Origin: Locusta migratoria
Taxonomy: Eukaryota; Arthropoda; Insecta; Orthoptera; Acrididae
Direction of reading: 5' to 3'
DNA length: 64,000 bases
NCBI GenBank assembly: GCA_026315105.1
Contig: CM048745.1
Coordinates: forward strand, 541,976,758 to 542,040,757
Shown piece by piece: positions 10,942 to 21,275 of this stretch. Position 1 is the first letter of the stretch. The number at the start of each line of letters is the position of its first letter. The notes under the pieces are model-generated. The model did not search any database, was not told the origin of the DNA, and worked only from the letters and a program-made list of their open reading frames with translations. Both the position numbers and the translations under genes were made by a program.

Positions 10942-12969
10942 TTGTTGTGGTCTCCAGTCCGTAGACTGGTTTGATGCAGCTCTCCACGCTACCCTGTTCT
11001 GAGCAAGCCTCTTCATCTGAGATTACGTTCGGCAACCTAAATACTTTTGAATCTGCTTACTGTATTCGTCCCTCGGCTCCCTCTACGATTTTATTCCACA
11101 CATTTCCTTCTAATGCCAAGTTGACAATTCCTTGATGTCTCAGAATGCGTCCCACCAATCTATCCCTTCTCTTAGTCAGGATATGCCAAAAACTCCTTTA
11201 TCCCCAATTCGGTTAAGCAGCTCCTCATTAGTTACGTGATCTATCCAATTTTCATCATTCGTCTATAGCACCACATCTTTTTGTCTGAACTCCTTATCGT
11301 CCACGTTTCGCGCCCATATAATGCTACACTCCAGACAACTGCTTTTAGACAGGACTTCCTAACATTTAAATTAATATTGGATGTTTCGCTTCTTTGAAAA
11401 TGCTTTTCTTCCAATATCCATCTGCATTATATATATTCTCTATTTCAGCCATCAGAAGTTATTTTGCTACCCAAATAACAAAACTCATATACTACTTTTA
11501 TTGTCTCATTACCTAATCTAATTCCATCAGCATCGCCTGATTTTCTGACATTCCATTCTATTACCCTCGTTTTACTCTTGTTAATGTTCATCTTATATAC
11601 TCCTTTCAAGACACTGTCCATTCCATTCAATTGCTCTTTCAGATCCTTTGCAGTTTCTGAAGAAAATACTATGTCATCGGCAAACCGCAAAGCTTTTATT
11701 GTTTCTCCCTGAAGTTTAATTCCCTCTCCAAATTTCTCCTTGCATTCTTTCCCTGCTTGCTTAATGTACAGATTGACCAACATCGGGGAAAGGCTACAAC
11801 CCTGTCTTACTCCCTTCCCCACCTCTATGTCCCTTTGTTGCCCTTCCATTCTAATAACTGCTGTCTGGTTTCTGTATAGGTTGAATATAACTGTTCGCTC
11901 CCTATATTTTACCCCTGCTACCTTCAGAATTTGAAAGAGTGTACTCCAGTCGACATTGTCGAAAGCTTTCTAAAAATCTACAAGTGCTAAAAAAGTAGGT
12001 TTGCCTTTTTATCCTAAGATACATCGTAATGTGAGTATTGCCTCCCGTGTTCCTATATATCTCCTAAATCCAAACTGATCTTCCCCGAGGTCAGATTCCA
12101 CAAGTTTTTCCATTCGTCTGTAAATAATAAATTAGTATTTTGCAACCGTGACTTATTAAACTGATAGTTCTGTAATTTTCTCATTTATCTGCACTTGCTT
12201 TCTTTGGAATTAGAATTACTATATTCTTCTTGAAGTCGGAGAGTATTTCCCCTGTCCCATACATCTTGCATACCAGGTGGAACAATTTCCTCATGACTGG
12301 CTCTTCTAACGATATCAGCAGTTCAGACGGAATATCATCTACTCCAGGGGCCTTGTTTCGATTCAAACCCTTCAGCGCTCTGTCAAATTTTTCCCACAGT
12401 CTCACATCTCCTACCTCAACTTCCTCCACTTCGTCTTCCATTTTTAGAATACTGCCTTCCACAGTTCAGCTTTCCCCTTTTAACTTAGTACTGGTTTTCC
12501 GTCTGAATTCTTCATATTCATACAGCTGCTTTTCTTGTCTCGAAATATCTCTTTTATTTTCCTGTAGGCGGTATCAATCTTTATCCTAGTTATACATTCT
12601 TCTACGGTTCTGAATTTGTCCTCTAGCCACTCCTGCTTAGCACTTCCTGTCAGTCTCATTTTTCAGACGTTTGTACTTCCTTTTGCCTGCTTCACTTCCT
12701 GATTTTTTATATTTTCTCCTCTCATCAATTAAGTCCAGTATATCCTGTATTACCCAGGGATTTCTATCAAGTCTTGTCCTTCTGCCCATATGATCCTCTG
12801 CGACCTTAACTACCCTCAGAGCTACCCATTCTTCTTCTACTGTATTACTTTCCCCAGTTTCAGCCAATCGTTGCCCAATACTCCCTGTGAAACTCTCAAC
12901 CACCTCTGGTTCCTTCAATTTGTCCACGTTGCATCTCCTAACCTTTCTACCTTTCTGCAGTCTCTTAAG
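10942..12969 (-). pseudogene. RTE-type LINE, linker and reverse transcriptase
   Basis: Minus-strand pieces in order: linker 12969-12640 (RLKLKRLQKGRKVRR onward), 12462-12181 with NRNKAPGVDDIPSELL, the standard RTE RT entry motif, and 11849-11445 with VGKGVRQGCSLSPMLVNLYI and ALRFADDIVFSS, the catalytic FADD box. The 3' UTR ends in CAAACCAGTCTACGGACTGG at about 10970-10950, a 3' end I associate with orthopteran RTE. Stops and shifts separate the pieces. A SINE interrupts it at 12981, and its endonuclease stub is at 13184-13296. Confidence 0.9.
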
Positions 12970-12980
12970 TTTTAACCTAC

Positions 12981-13172
12981 TTGCCGGCCGCGGTGGTCGA
13001 GGGGACTGAGGCACTTCAGTCACGGTCTGCACGGCCACTACGGTCGGGGGTTCGAATCCCCCCTCGGGCATGGATATTTGTGCCGTCCTAGTTTGTAAGT
13101 AGTTCATAAGTAGTTTGTAAGTTTAGGGACTGATGACCCCGTAGTTAAGTCCCACAAGCTGTACAAAAATTT
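12981..13172 (+). repeat. SINE family A copy nested in RTE, 11-bp TSD
   Basis: Complete tRNA-headed SINE: A box TGGTCGAGGGG, B box GGTTCGAATCC, body, and an ACAAAAAT end. It is flanked by TTTTAACCTAC at 12970-12980 and 13173-13183, so it landed inside the RTE coding region between the endonuclease and RT. The minus-strand ORF 12637-13107 is RTE linker fused to antisense SINE, not a separate gene. Confidence 0.95.
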
Positions 13173-13183
13173 TTTTAACCTAC

Positions 13184-13296
13184 GGTTCATTACCAATAAG
13201 TTAGGTCAGAGTCTATATCTGCCCCTGAATATGCCTTGCAATTTTAAACCTGGTTCCTAAATCTATTCCTTACCATTATAAAGTCAATCTGGTACC
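13184..13296 (-). pseudogene. RTE endonuclease C-terminal stub
   Basis: This continues the RTE upstream of the nested SINE, matching the SDHNLLVMN end of the endonuclease seen at 650-770. Similarity to the other RTE copy stops at about 13296, in the codons for RYQID, which marks the 5' truncation point of this copy. Confidence 0.8.
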
Positions 13297-13733
13297 TGAC
13301 ATGTAACTCTGACACCTAAGACTCCAAGAGGCCCATTTCTTTTACAGAGCCATACATGTCTCGTGTATTTTTCGTTTGGACAATACAGCTTAATTAGGTC
13401 AACACGAGAAGCCACATAAAGTCACAAATGTCGCTCGAATGAGGCGTCGATTTTTTCGACGGTGGTCTCTATGGTGCGACCTGACGCAATCGTTGTCTTC
13501 TACGGCCTTCCACGAACCACCCGATCGGATGGACACACCCGATCTGTAATTTTCCGGGTGGATGCATCACATCTGCCAATAATGCACCAATGTCACTAAT
13601 TTGACGGTAGAGTTCGCGAATATGTCTGCGAGGCATCCTGCACATCTGCTAAGGCCACGTCGATTTATAGAGATAACGTAAGTCTCAATCATATTTTACC
13701 GGTAGGTGGTGATGCGCCGCGATATCCATGTTC
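13297..13733. other. Unassigned sequence
   Basis: No recognised repeat. The minus strand shows a short basic open stretch near 13640-13440 (MPRRHIRELYRQISDIGALL), which could be a transposase scrap. I cannot assign it. Confidence 0.3.
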
Positions 13734-13760
13734 ACACCTACACCCACCCACCCACCCACC

Positions 13761-13813
<53 letters not shown>
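13734..13813. repeat. (CACC)n then (CA)n microsatellite
   Basis: About nine CCCA units run into about 18 CA units. The tract replaces the body of a tRNA-headed SINE whose head follows immediately. Open frames of Pro-Thr or Cys-Val repeats here are simple-sequence artefacts. Confidence 0.98.
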
Positions 13814-13814
<1 letters not shown>

Positions 13815-13897
13815 TATGCCCGACGGAGGACTCGATCCTCCGACGGGGAGCAACCGTGCTTTCCGCTGCAAGGAACTCGGCCATTCCACCGCGGCTT
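13815..13897 (-). repeat. SINE family B head (tRNA-like), body replaced by microsatellite
   Basis: On the minus strand: GCCGCGGTGGAATGGCCGAG (A-box region), then GGTTGCTCCCCGTCGGAGGA and a B-box-like GATCGAGTCC. The part where the body should follow is the CA/CACC tract, so the microsatellite may have grown out of the SINE's own CACACACACC-type linker, which is visible in the copy at 20381-20587. Confidence 0.7.
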
Positions 13898-14149
13898 TCA
13901 TTTTTTTTAATTTTTTTATTTTTCCCCTAGACATGAGTGTAATATTACTACATGTTTACCACTTTCACTTCATAGAAACAAAAGTCAGTCTCGTAGATTT
14001 TTGTTGTTGTCCTATTGCACGTACATACTTAACGGTTTAGTAATAGGCCTATGAACTTCTGAATTATCGCGTGTATTTTCTTTTTTAATTTTTAAATAGC
14101 TATACAAAAAACGAGGAGATACTATTCATATAATTCGAAGTATTATGTA

Positions 14150-14660
14150 GAGTTTCCAAAGAAAATTCAGCATTGGTCGTAAATTTTGTTTTGTTTATTA
14201 TTACAGACTGATTTCGGCTACTGAATAGCCATCTTCAATGTAAGTTGCACATTCGACTACAAACATTACTGATCTTGCAGGCTTTCACGGTAGTCGGGAA
14301 GACTCACCGCTACCAGTAGCACCTCTGAGGATGTCCAGCGCAGCTCTGGACGAAACTTCAGGAGCAGATATGTTTCTTCGACCACGACCACATATCCCGG
14401 AAGATTCAACAGCGATTATTACTGATCTTACTAATCCAACCACAAGGCATAGCTACAGGCAGATACAGATGATGTTATCAGAGTGCAAAATCATCATTTG
14501 TATCTGCTTGTAGCTATGCCTTGTGGCTGGATTAATAAGATCAGTAATGATTCTAGTCGATTGTGAAAGACTGCACTGATGATGTCTATTCACTAGCCGT
14601 AATCGACCTATAATAATAAAAAACAAATTTACGACCAACGCTGAATTTTCTTTGGATATT
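14150..14660. mobile_element. Foldback element with central 57-bp-arm hairpin
   Basis: The outer arms begin with AAAGAAAATTCAGCATTGG (left) and end with its inverse at about 14657. Inside, 14418-14475 and 14493-14549 form a long hairpin (GGCATAGCTACAGGCAGATA against its complement) with a ~17-nt loop. The left arm contains the reverse of TTGAAGATGGCTA...TAGCCGAAATC, a member of the recurring stem-loop motif. It has no coding content; the two open frames here are mirror images of each other. Confidence 0.85.
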
Positions 14661-15695
14661 TAACATTTAATGGTCGTGGGGCACACTGCTCCTAATGGAG
14701 TCTTCATTTCAATATGTAGAGTTTATTATTCGTCTGTTTTATACGACGTGCATGCTGAGCTGTAAAAATATGACGGGACCTGTCTTTCTCGTTGGCCATG
14801 AACTTTTACAAAACTTGGGTTTCAATAGTTCAATAAAATATTTTACTTCCCTGAATTGTGACTTAAATAATTAGTTTCGTGACATAATATCTTTCCCACT
14901 CAACATCAGAAAAAAAATCATATACACTGTGCGATTTAAGTGATTAAATAACGTTGTACAGACCGTACAACATATACAGAACAAACCAGTATTTAACGAA
15001 ATAACTGACACGGAAACCGCTATCCAATCAGTCGAGAGGCGTCGTCTAATTATGTACATTAAATTACTTTTCCCATCAGAGTGATTATTTCCAACTGATT
15101 ACAACATAAATGAAATGCGCTTGTGGGTGAGGACAATTAATCAGTTTCACAGAGAGGTATCATTTTCAGTGCTTCACTGATGCTCCGTACTAATGCGTCT
15201 GATAAGAGAGAATGCACTCGATAGATTCTGATATGAGCCATCGTTGTTGTGTGCTTGCTTCTGTACGGAGCCCTGGCGATGCGGAGATGCAGGGAAGACG
15301 TACCGGGCAGCCTTGTTAGAGTACAAAGGACAGGGTGCGGGCGTCACTCGTGGGCTGAATGGAGCGCCGGCGAGATCTCAGAGATGAAGCCTACTGCACA
15401 CAGGACTGTCCGTCTCCTCTACTGACTCCACAAGAACTGTAACTTTCCAACATAGAGGTATTTCGCAAACTTAACTCAGGGAAATCACATGGCGTGTCAC
15501 AACATCAAATATTCCACACATACAGAAATAGATTTTTCCGTTTTAGTCGAGTTGCAAAAAGTTATTTAATTTCCAAACTGATGGCAGTTATTTGGCCACA
15601 AAGTTACCCACTTATATGTGGAAAACATATTAGCAGACTGACTGGTTCTTATTGTAAATTCAGATTTACAGTCTAATCTACCGTTCTTCTAGAAT
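14661..15695. other. Unassigned sequence
   Basis: No protein motif, tRNA-like box pair or inverted repeat recognised. Possibly single-copy DNA or an old unrecognised repeat. Confidence 0.4.
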
Positions 15696-15706
15696 GAAAC
15701 TTTCAT

Positions 15707-15907
15707 GTTCAAATGTTCAAATGTTTGTATAGTCTATGGGACTTAACTACGGGTTCATCAGTCCCTAAACTTACAAACTACATATCAACTAACTAAGATT
15801 AAGGACGGCACAAATATCCATGCCCGAGAGGGGATTCGAGCCCCGACCGTAGTGGCCGTGCAGACCGTGACTGAAGCGCCTCAGTCCCCTCGGCCACCGC
15901 GGCCGGC
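15707..15907 (-). repeat. SINE family A copy with 11-bp TSD
   Basis: Full-length minus-strand copy with its head at the right, ending GCGGCCGGC. The TSD GAAACTTTCAT is perfect at 15696-15706 and 15908-15918. It landed at the outer edge of the palindromic tRNA-headed element that follows. Confidence 0.95.
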
Positions 15908-15942
15908 GAAACTTTCATTCTGCAGCGGAGTGTGCACTGTTA

Positions 15943-16447
15943 TGAAACTTCCTGGCAGATTAAAATTGTGTGCCGCAACCGGGACTCGAGCTTAGGACCT
16001 TAGCCTATTGCAAGCAAGTACTGTACCACTGAGCTATCCCGACACGACTCACAGTCCGTCCTCACAACTTTACTTCTGCCAGTACCTCGCCTCCTACTTT
16101 CCAAACTTCACAGAGGTTCTCCGGCGAACCTTGCAAGACTAGCACTCCAGGAAGAAGCGCACACTCCGCTACAGAGTAGAAGTTTCATTCTGGAAACATC
16201 CCATAGGCTGTGGCTAAGCCATGTCTCCACCATATCCTTTCTTCCTGGAGTGCTAGTCTTGCAAGGCTCGCCGGAGAACTTCTGTGAAGTTTGGAAAGTA
16301 GGAGGCAGGTACTGCCAGAAGTAAAGTTGTGAGGACGAACCGTGAGTCGTGTCGGAATAGCTCAGTGGTTGAGCGCTTGCTCGCGAAAGGCAGTCCCAGG
16401 TTCGAGTCCCGTTTCCGGCACACAATTTTAACTTCCAGGAAGTTTTA
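15943..16447. mobile_element. Palindrome with inverted tRNA-like heads
   Basis: The two arms (15943-16157 and 16232-16447) are inverse copies around an ~75-bp centre. Each arm has a tRNA-like unit near its outer end. The right one reads GTCGGAATAGCTCAGTGGTT (A-box part) and CAGGTTCGAGTCCCG (B box) and ends CCGGCACA at 16421. The left one is the same on the minus strand. Outer ends share GGAAGTTT/AAACTTCC. The architecture suggests a SINE-like unit duplicated in inverted orientation. The tRNA halves lack clean clover-leaf pairing, so I do not call functional tRNAs. Confidence 0.85.
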
Positions 16448-17235
16448 TACCGTTCTTCTAATTAAACTTTATTATTTTGTTTGGGATCTGTTATACTTGG
16501 GACAATTTATACTGGATACATTTAACTCACGTACGGGAGAGTCCCTGTAGGAAGGTAGACCCGACATGTAGGTTTTCAGCTGTTGTTTCTGTTAGGAAGA
16601 ATTGGGGTTGGAGCTGCTCTCTTTAGTGTGGTAAACCAACTTATCAACGATGCCATTACGGTATCATGGGAGGTGCCTATAGGGAAATGGTAGTAGGCTA
16701 TTAGCGGTTCCTCTACACGTTGTGAAATGCTTATTTCCAGTAGAACTAAAAACTTGTTTTATTTTAACTATCACCTTTGTTGGAAGTGAGATGAACATGG
16801 TAAAGGATCACCAGTCAAGGAAGATTGTCAAGTTTTCTGTGTGATAGGTACAATACGTAGTAAAGGACTTCCACTGTATGTGATCTATTAGTCTTTGTCT
16901 TACACGCTTAATTATATGTTATTTAAACGAACAAGTTGTTATAATATCAGTGAGCAATAATACCAATTGATAACAGCAATACCGGTATTGATAACTGCTC
17001 AATATTGAACTAATTTTAAATTGTTCTATTCTTTTGATTGATTACCAAAATTGTTTATGATGTATAGCTATAGTAGACCAATGTTATACTTTCGCACATG
17101 TAGGAATACCATCTTCTTCTTCTTTATATATAATTTCCGTATGTTCGTGGGTTTGCGTGTTTATGTTGCATACAAATTCCACAGTTTTGTTCCATTCGTG
17201 GTGAAATTTTACCCACTTGACCTTCGAACTAAGAG
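16448..17235. other. Unassigned sequence, possibly an old repeat
   Basis: Nothing codes convincingly. The part 17100-17235 contains GTGAAATTTTACCCACTTGACC, similar in style to segments at 19430-19460 and 19555-19585 on the other side of the LINE, so the LINE may have inserted into a repetitive sequence. Confidence 0.35.
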
Positions 17236-17239
17236 GAAG

Positions 17240-19157
17240 GAAAAGATCCATCGTGGTATAATAATAACGTTAGAAAGCTGCTGAGAAAGCAAAGGTTGTT
17301 GCACTCTCGATTCAAAAAAGAACACGCCAATGATGACAGCCAAAAGTTAGTAGAGATTCGTGCGTCTATAAAAAGATCGATGCGCGAAGCATACAATAAT
17401 TATCACAGCCATGCCTTAGCAAAAGATCTTTCCGAGAACCCGAAAAAATTCTGGTCCTATGTAAAGTCGATAAGCGGGTCAAAGCCCACCGTCCAGTCAC
17501 TCGTTGATCATTCCGGGGCAGTAATAGAAGAAAGCATACGGAAAGCCGAAGTTCTAAATTTAGCCTTTAAGAAATCTTTCACGTAGGAGGACTGCACAAA
17601 TGTACCATCATTTGATCAACGTACTAATTCCGAAATGGGAGACATAGCAATAGGTATTTCCGGTGTAGAGAAGCAGCTGAGAGAGCTAAATAACGAAAAA
17701 GTCTGCTGGTCCGGATGGAATACCAGTTCGGTTTTACAAAGACTATTCTGCGGCGTTGGCCCCCTACTTAGCTTGCATTTATAGCGAATAATTCAGCGCA
17801 AAGTTCCTAGTGATTGGAAAAAAGCGCAGGTGACTCCCGTGTATAAGAAAGGAAAGACAACTGACCCGCACAATTACAGGCCAATATCGTTGACATCAGT
17901 TTCATGTGGAATTTTAGAGCATATTCTCAGTTCGAATATAGTAAATTTCCTTGAAACGGAAAAGCTTCTTTCCATGAATCAGCGCGGGTTTAGGAAACAT
18001 CGTTCGTGTGAAACTCAGCTTGCCCTTTTCTCACATGACATCTTGCGAGCCATGGACGAAGGGCAACAGGCGGATTGTATTTTTCTCGACTTCAAAAAGG
18101 CGTTCGACGCGATGCCACACTGCAGACTGCTGACGAAGATACGAGCTTATGGAATAGGTTCACAGATTTGTGACTGGCTGGAAGACTTCCTAAGTAATAG
18201 AACGCAGTACGTTCTCGACGGCGAGTGTTCATCAGAGACGAGCGTATCGTCAGGCGTGCCCCAGGGGAGTGTGATAAGACCGCTATTATTTTCTATCTAT
18301 ATAAATGATCTGATGGACAGAGTAAGTTGTAATTTGCGGCTGTTTGCTGATGATGCTGTGGTGAATGGGAGGGTGTCGTCTGTAACTGACTGTAATAGCA
18401 TACAGGATGATTTAGACAAAATTTCTAGTTGGTGCGAAGATTGGCAGCTAGCTCTCAATGTAGAAAAATGTAAGGTGATGCGCATGAGTAGAAAAAACAA
18501 TCCCATAATGTTCGAATACAGCATTAGTAGTGAGCTTCTTGGTGCTGTCGCGTCGTTAAAATATCTAGGTGTAACATTGCAGAGCGATATGAAATGGAAC
18601 GAGCATGTAAGGACAGTTGTGAGTAAGGCGGACAGCCGACTTCGGTTTATTGGGATAATTTTGGGAAGATGTACTTCACCTGTAAAGGAGACCGCGTATA
18701 AAACGCTTGTACAACCACGTCTTGAGTATTGCTCAAGTGTTTGGGACCCGCAGCAGATCAGTTTAAAGGAAGACATAGAGGCGGTTCAGAGACGAGCAGC
18801 TAGATTTGTTACCGGTAGGTTCGACCAATGCGCGAGTGTCACAGAAATGCTCCGGCAACTCAATTGGGGATCTCTGGAAGAAAGACGACGTTCTTTTCGT
18901 GAATTTCTGTTAAGTAAATGTAGAGGGCCGGAATTTGAAGCTGAGTGTAGTACGATCTTGCTGCCGCCAACTTACATTTCGCGTAAAGATCACAAAGACA
19001 AGAGAAATTAGGGCTCGTACGGAGGCATATAGGCATTCTTTTTTTCCTCGTTCAGTTTGGGAGTGGAATAGGAAAGGAAATGCCTAGTAGTGGTACAGTG
19101 TACCCTCCGCCACGTACCTTACGCTGCATTGCGGAGTATGTATGTAGATGTAGAAGG
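17240..19157 (+). mobile_element. CR1-clade LINE, 5'-truncated copy
   Basis: It starts in the endonuclease-RT linker (reading PSWYNNNVRKLLRKQRLL) and lacks ORF1 and the endonuclease. An open stretch 17296-17586 ends in TAG, and a second frame break lies near 17700 where KVCWSGWN-like reading replaces the expected KSAGPDGIP. From 17830 a single open RT frame runs to 19011. The 3' UTR ends with GCGGAGTATGTATGTAGATG at about 19150, the tail shared by the CR1-clade copies here. Confidence 0.9.
17830..19011 (+). CDS. LINE reverse transcriptase, 393-aa open segment
   Basis: The uninterrupted RT contains NYRPISLTSVSCGILEHIL (fingers) near residues 15-35, FLDFKKAFDAMPHCRL (first catalytic Asp) near 90-105, SSGVPQGSVIRPLLFSIYIN near 140-160, and RLFADDAVV (catalytic Asp pair) near 170-180. 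A thumb and C-terminal region with RLEYCSSVWDP and RRAARFVTG follows. Expected role: copying element RNA at the nicked target. The upstream stop and frameshift leave it without an endonuclease, so it is probably not made in functional form. The first ATG is arbitrary; the frame is best seen as the C-terminal two-thirds of ORF2. It is the second best preserved RT here. Confidence 0.9.
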   Translation: MTPVYKKGKTTDPHNYRPISLTSVSCGILEHILSSNIVNFLETEKLLSMNQRGFRKHRSCETQLALFSHDILRAMDEGQQADCIFLDFKKAFDAMPHCRLLTKIRAYGIGSQICDWLEDFLSNRTQYVLDGECSSETSVSSGVPQGSVIRPLLFSIYINDLMDRVSCNLRLFADDAVVNGRVSSVTDCNSIQDDLDKISSWCEDWQLALNVEKCKVMRMSRKNNPIMFEYSISSELLGAVASLKYLGVTLQSDMKWNEHVRTVVSKADSRLRFIGIILGRCTSPVKETAYKTLVQPRLEYCSSVWDPQQISLKEDIEAVQRRAARFVTGRFDQCASVTEMLRQLNWGSLEERRRSFREFLLSKCRGPEFEAECSTILLPPTYISRKDHKDKRN

Positions 19158-19654
19158 TTACTGTGGGTGTAAGCATCACGAGCAACACACAGTTCAGGAG
19201 ATATGCCATCATGAACAATGAAATGTGCGAAATTGTCCATCAAGAGACAGTGTTGCACATCTTCTTAACCACTGTAACGATTTCAGTCACATTTGGTGCA
19301 TACATCCCTATCATCAGGTAACAATTTTTGTAGGGCTAAGAACCACCTACAACACATAGTTCAGGAGATATTACAGGTATTGTGCATGACGGAGGCTTTT
19401 TTACATACCGACAAAATCTATAGTTTTGCTCCGATCTTGCTGAAATTTTACACTCTTACCCTTCCAAACGATAAGAAGATCACTGCCTTCATAAAATTTA
19501 AGATGTCGTATGGTGGAGGATAATTTATTTTCGAACATTTTTATTCCGATCCTGATTAAACTTTGTACACTTGACCTTCACAAGATACCGAATGGCAGAA
19601 ACCGCAATGCAATAAATTTTACACTGCTTCACTGCTCGCCACTATAGTTGATAA
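19158..19654. other. Unassigned, weakly repetitive
   Basis: Segments with CAGTTCAGGAGATAT (19190, 19362) and TTGACCTTC/TTACCCTTCCA occur more than once within it. It may be the continuation of a repeat interrupted by the LINE at 17240-19157. No coding signal. Confidence 0.35.
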
Positions 19655-19665
19655 TTACGTGTGGT

Positions 19666-19843
19666 GGGCCGGCCGTGGTGGCCGAGGGGACTGAGGCACG
19701 GCCACTACGGTCGGGGGTTCGAATCCCCCCTCGGGCATGGATATTTTTGCCGTCCTTAGGATAAGCTAGTTGATAAGTAGTTTGTAAGTTTAGGAACTGA
19801 TAACCCCGTAGTTAAGTCCCATAAGCTTAACAAACATTTGAAG
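19666..19843 (+). repeat. SINE family A copy, internal deletion, 11-bp TSD
   Basis: Starts GGCCGGCCGTGG and retains A box TGGCCGAGGGG and B box GGTTCGAATCC, but about 20 bp between the boxes (the CTTCAGTCACGGTCTGC part) are missing. Flanked by TTACGTGTGGT at 19655-19665 and 19844-19854. Confidence 0.92.
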
Positions 19844-20380
19844 TTACGTGTGGTTCTTCATACAAGGCAGAGGAAGAGGCGACAAAGGCAGTGCATTCAA
19901 CCGCCCTTACAGTTAACATTGTCAATTCCTAGTCAACCTCGGCCATCCTGCATAAGCGGTAAAAGGCACAAGAAAGAAAAGGAGAAGAATAGCGGAGGAT
20001 GGGTTGAACTGAGGAGGCGGAGTTGAAGAGATACAGGACGAGAATGAGGAGAGAGGGTGGTGGAAGAGACGGGTCAAGAGGGGGCGAGGATGAGACGAAC
20101 AGCGCGAGAGGAAGAGATGGACAAAGAAAGAGAGAAGGGGAGAAGACACGGACTAGCTACACTGTGGAATAAGTAAATACCGGCGTTTCAACTAGTCTTC
20201 ATATAAATACGCGAACACGAAAATTGAATTACTGATTTTTTTTCATTTTAATTTTACAGGTTGACCAATGAAATACATAATTCGAAAGAGGCTTTGCTAC
20301 AGATGTGCACAAAAGAAAAATAACTTGTGTAGGCAACCTGTAGGAAATTGGTCGAATTTTGACCGCAGGCGATAGTAGTA

Positions 20381-20587
20381 AAATGTTCAAATGTTTGTAA
20401 ATCTATCGGACCAAACTGCGTGATCATCAGTCCGTAGCTTACAAACTACTTTAAGTAAGGTAAATTAACCTAAGGACAAACACACACACCCATGCCCATG
20501 CCCCAGGGAGGACTCGAACCTCCGACGGCGAGCAACCGCGCGCTGCGCAGCGAGGCGCCTTAGACCGCTCGGCTACTCGACCGCGGC
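20381..20587 (-). repeat. SINE family B copy with 11-bp TSD
   Basis: Complete minus-strand copy. The head at right has GCGGTCGAGTAGCCGAGCGG (A-box region) and a B box GGTTCGAGTCC. The linker includes a short (CA)n-like run, a possible seed for the expanded microsatellite at 13734. TSD CGATAGTAGTA at 20370-20380 and 20588-20598. The palindromic MITE begins 3 bp beyond the right TSD. Confidence 0.95.
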
Positions 20588-20600
20588 CGATAGTAGTATA

Positions 20601-21273
20601 CAGGGTGAACCACCTAACACTAACACCGAAAATATTGCGGAAACGGAAAGTGTGACTGATGCGCGGTTTTCACAGAATGGATTGGTAGTCAAGGACTCGT
20701 ATTGTTAGGCAATAAACAGATTGTAAAAATACCTAGAAAGTGTATTTTTTTATGCAAACATACAATTTTTCGAATGGAACAATTGTTGTTTCTATAAAGC
20801 ACTAGAGGTTTTGACACCAGCTGAGTAGAAAGAATTTTGAATGACATTTGTATCACGTTTAGTTTGGCAGCTACGACCATTCAAATTTTTGGGGGCGGAG
20901 GCAAATTTTTGGCTGGTTGTCATGAGACAGTGCCCAGGGGCAAGCCACTCGGCCAGTTAGCTACGCTATCGCAGCCTCCGCGACCGAAACTTTGAACGGT
21001 TGTAGCTGCTAAACTAAACGTGATAAAAATGTCATTTAAAATTCTTTGTACACAGCTGGTGTCAAAAATTCCAGTACATGATAGAAGAAACCACTGTACC
21101 ATTTAAAAACTGTATGTTTGCATGAAAAATACACTTTCTAAGTAATAGTACAGTCTACTTGTTGGCTAAAAATACGAGTCCCTGACTACCAATCGATTAT
21201 GTGAAAACCGCACATCAATCGCAATTTCCGTTTCCGAATTATTTGCGGTGCAAGTGTTGGGTGATTCACCCTG
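20601..21273. mobile_element. Palindromic MITE, copy 2 (TA target)
   Basis: 673 bp starting CAGGGTGAACCACCTAACAC and ending GGTGATTCACCCTG, flanked by TA on both sides (20599-20600, 21274-21275). The arms are homologous to copy 1 at 6778-7453 along their length, including the block with TTGCGGAAACGGAAAGTG. The centre is shorter than in copy 1, having lost part of the inner palindrome around 20905-20945. No transposase is encoded; a mariner-type enzyme acting in trans is a reasonable guess from the TA target. Confidence 0.92.
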
Positions 21274-21275
21274 TA

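Noticed and set aside
13689..13934. Cys-Val and Pro-Thr repeat proteins
   Set aside because: Products of the CA/CACC microsatellite read in different frames.
16340..16425. Possible functional tRNA gene
   Set aside because: A and B boxes are present, but acceptor and anticodon arms do not pair cleanly and an inverted twin exists in the same palindrome; better explained as a SINE head.
18297..18776. 159-codon minus-strand frame
   Set aside because: Shadow of the reverse transcriptase on the other strand.
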